This document shows, piece by piece, positions 62,365-64,000 of a stretch of DNA of 64,000 bases. The notes beneath the pieces are model-generated. The model made no database searches, was not told the DNA's origin, and saw only the letters and a program-made list of their open reading frames with translations. A program made the translations under genes and the position numbers. Position 1 is the stretch's first letter; each line of letters begins with the position of its first letter. The DNA is from Flagellimonas aequoris (GTDB taxonomy: Bacteria > Bacteroidota > Bacteroidia > Flavobacteriales > Flavobacteriaceae). The stretch lies in contig NZ_QXFJ01000008.1 of assembly GCF_003584165.1 (NCBI RefSeq), positions 310,001 to 374,000 of the forward strand, read 5' to 3'.

Positions 62365-64000
62365 TTAAAATTTTCCACCCACAATGGGCAAGGTAAGTTC
62401 GGTTCCATCCAGATCAACCGTTAATTCGGTGCCAGGCTCTGGCCAAAGTGTAAATTCCTTGTCGCTGGAAAAAATCATCAAACCGATCTGTTGCCCTTTG
62501 GGAATGATTTGGTCATCGGGCATCAAGCTGAATTCCATTTCATAAAACTTGTTGGGCACTAAAGGCTCACTTTGGGTAATCGACTTATAGTTCTGTGGAT
62601 CGGCCCAACCACGGGTAATGATATTGTCCGTAATTTTTGAGCTGCGTCCTTCGTTCCAAGGTAAAGAAACCAGCCATACGGACAGGTTCGCAGCTGGTTT
62701 GCTACTGGCCAATTTAATTTTGATCTTGGCTATTCCGGAAATATGGACGTCCTCTGATAAAATTGGGGTCACATAAAGCAACCGATGATTGGTGGATTCT
62801 GCTTGGGCCAGACTGGAACCACTGAAAGAATAGTTGTCCACCAAGGTTTCCATGCCTTGCTTGGCAGGTTTTTGAGTGCTTAAGGCTCCTTTTTCCGGAG
62901 CTCCTTTGGTAAGGTAAAAAGTAACGTCGGATGCATCGGGATTAGGATAATCTTTATATGGAGTTGGGTTGTCCCGTGCATCGTTCTCGCGAACGATCCA
63001 CGCTTTTGGGTCGTTTTGCACCCCATTTTCTACCCCGAATAAGTAATGGGTGAACCAACGGTTCATCATGGAAATGGGAGGTGGTCCCCCATGACCATTT
63101 TGGTGATAGTATATCTGGACAGGCAGTCCCATTTCCCTTGCTTTGTTATAAATGCGATAGCTGTGTTCGGGCATCACGTTCCAGTCGTTGAATCCGTGAG
63201 ACATCAATAAGGCGGCTTTCATGGGTTTCATGTCGTTGAGGTAGTCCCTTCCTGCCCAAAAATCGTTATAATCACCGGTAATGCGGTCTTGGCCATTTTT
63301 CATTTCCGTATCTCGAATCATTTTGTTGCTCCATGCCCTTTTGGATTCGTCCCCACTATGGATAAAATCATAGAGCACATCAATATCTTCGCCTAAATAA
63401 CCGCCTGGTGAACGTACCAACCCATTAGATCGGTAGTAGTGATAGTAGGAGGTGTTGGGTGCAATGGGAATGATGGCTTCCAGGCCTTTTACCCCTGTTG
63501 TGGCCGCCGCGAGTGGTAGAGTTCCATTATAACTTGTACCTGTCATACCCACTTTGCCCGTGGACCAAAATGCTTTCACTTCCTCATTGCCATTGCGTTC
63601 GGTATATCCCTTGGCACGACCGCACAACCAATCGATGACGGCCTTCGGGGCCAAGGATTCATTGTCTCCCCCAACCGTCGGCGAACCATCGGACAATCCT
63701 GTACCTGGGGATGATGAATGCACTACAATATAGCCTCTGGGCAACCAAGTCTGTATTTGGGAATTGGAAATGATGGGGCGCTCCCCGATTCGGGTTACTT
63801 CCGGATGTTGTCTAGGCCTGCCAAGTTCCCCGAGTTCGTGTTTTACGTCCCAAAAAATATCGGCGTCTAGTCCAGCGGTACCGGCATAATAAGGGCTGGA
63901 CTCATAGACCACGGGAAGTTTAAGGCCTTCGGTTTCGGTTTGCACAGGTCGTGTGACATCTACGTGCATGCGGTCCAGTTTGCCATCCCCGTCGGAATCG
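62365..64000 (-). CDS. Xaa-Pro dipeptidyl-peptidase (S15/CocE family), 5' part missing
   Basis: The frame is open to the right edge, so the N-terminus and any signal peptide lie outside the window; about 545 residues are visible. Before the first Met (63969) the frame reads DSDGDGKLDR, typical of the domain border in these enzymes. The nucleophile is in GTSYNG. The acid is likely in GFNDWNVMPEH and the His in YYHQNGHGGPP. The C-terminal jelly-roll domain ends LPIVGGKF. It cleaves X-Pro dipeptides in characterised relatives. It is related to, but distinct from, the lipoprotein at 13514. Confidence 0.88.
   Translation of the reverse strand, partial: DSDGDGKLDRMHVDVTRPVQTETEGLKLPVVYESSPYYAGTAGLDADIFWDVKHELGELGRPRQHPEVTRIGERPIISNSQIQTWLPRGYIVVHSSSPGTGLSDGSPTVGGDNESLAPKAVIDWLCGRAKGYTERNGNEEVKAFWSTGKVGMTGTSYNGTLPLAAATTGVKGLEAIIPIAPNTSYYHYYRSNGLVRSPGGYLGEDIDVLYDFIHSGDESKRAWSNKMIRDTEMKNGQDRITGDYNDFWAGRDYLNDMKPMKAALLMSHGFNDWNVMPEHSYRIYNKAREMGLPVQIYYHQNGHGGPPPISMMNRWFTHYLFGVENGVQNDPKAWIVRENDARDNPTPYKDYPNPDASDVTFYLTKGAPEKGALSTQKPAKQGMETLVDNYSFSGSSLAQAESTNHRLLYVTPILSEDVHISGIAKIKIKLASSKPAANLSVWLVSLPWNEGRSSKITDNIITRGWADPQNYKSITQSEPLVPNKFYEMEFSLMPDDQIIPKGQQIGLMIFSSDKEFTLWPEPGTELTVDLDGTELTLPIVGGKF

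Noticed and set aside
1..64000. CRISPR arrays, insertion sequences, prophage or integration sites
   Set aside because: No regularly spaced direct repeats, transposase, integrase or phage structural genes were seen; repeats found are short and dispersed.

Overview
The window is about 64 kb of ordinary, gene-dense chromosome from a marine-type member of the Flavobacteriaceae (Bacteroidota). The evidence is a SusC/SusD pair, a GldA gliding-motility ATPase, head-GIN (DUF2807) proteins, Bacteroidota-type promoters (TAnnTTTG -7 boxes), few Shine-Dalgarno sequences and the GC content. The protein sequences resemble the Muricauda/Allomuricauda/Flagellimonas group, but that is an inference. I see no rRNA, tRNA, CRISPR array, phage or insertion sequence.

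Layout. 0-5 kb: an outer-membrane DUF5686 protein cut by the left edge, then a soluble and a membrane-bound pyrophosphatase side by side. 5-11 kb: a SusC/SusD pair on the minus strand and a TonB-family protein. 11-36 kb: a sulfur/methionine/one-carbon block. It holds metK behind a SAM-II-like riboswitch; a SAM-I riboswitch driving a homoserine acetyltransferase-aspartokinase-homoserine dehydrogenase fusion plus metZ; an Rrf2 regulator; a sulfate-assimilation operon (DUF2061, cysH, cysD, cysN, sulfite reductase with a HEPN tail, siroheme methyltransferase, ferredoxin reductase-like flavoprotein); and a second SAM-I riboswitch before a split methionine synthase and metF. 36-45 kb: envelope and regulatory genes (PagL-like hydrolase, GIN lipoprotein, serine hydrolase, membrane-anchored LuxR protein, TonB-dependent receptor), then a PLP decarboxylase, a truncated hemoglobin and gldA. 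45-50 kb: an aromatic amino-acid operon (pheA, aminotransferase, tyrA, DAHP synthase-chorismate mutase) behind a complete attenuator with an aromatic-rich leader peptide. 50-58 kb: housekeeping genes (rsgA, dtd, mazG-like, aroA, queA, rlmN, polyprenyl synthase) and a sigma/anti-sigma-like/outer-membrane trio. 58-64 kb: small accessory genes and an S15-type peptidase cut by the right edge.

How it works together. Sulfate is activated (CysDN), reduced (CysH, siroheme sulfite reductase fed by CobA and probably the FNR-like protein) and fixed onto acetylhomoserine made by the fused enzyme. Methionine is completed by split MetH with methyl groups from MetF and turned into SAM by MetK. SAM appears to feed back on three separate transcripts through two riboswitch classes. 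The aromatic operon is controlled independently by ribosome stalling. The most noteworthy signals are these RNA regulators, the triple enzyme fusion, and a lipoprotein gene lodged between the two halves of methionine synthase.
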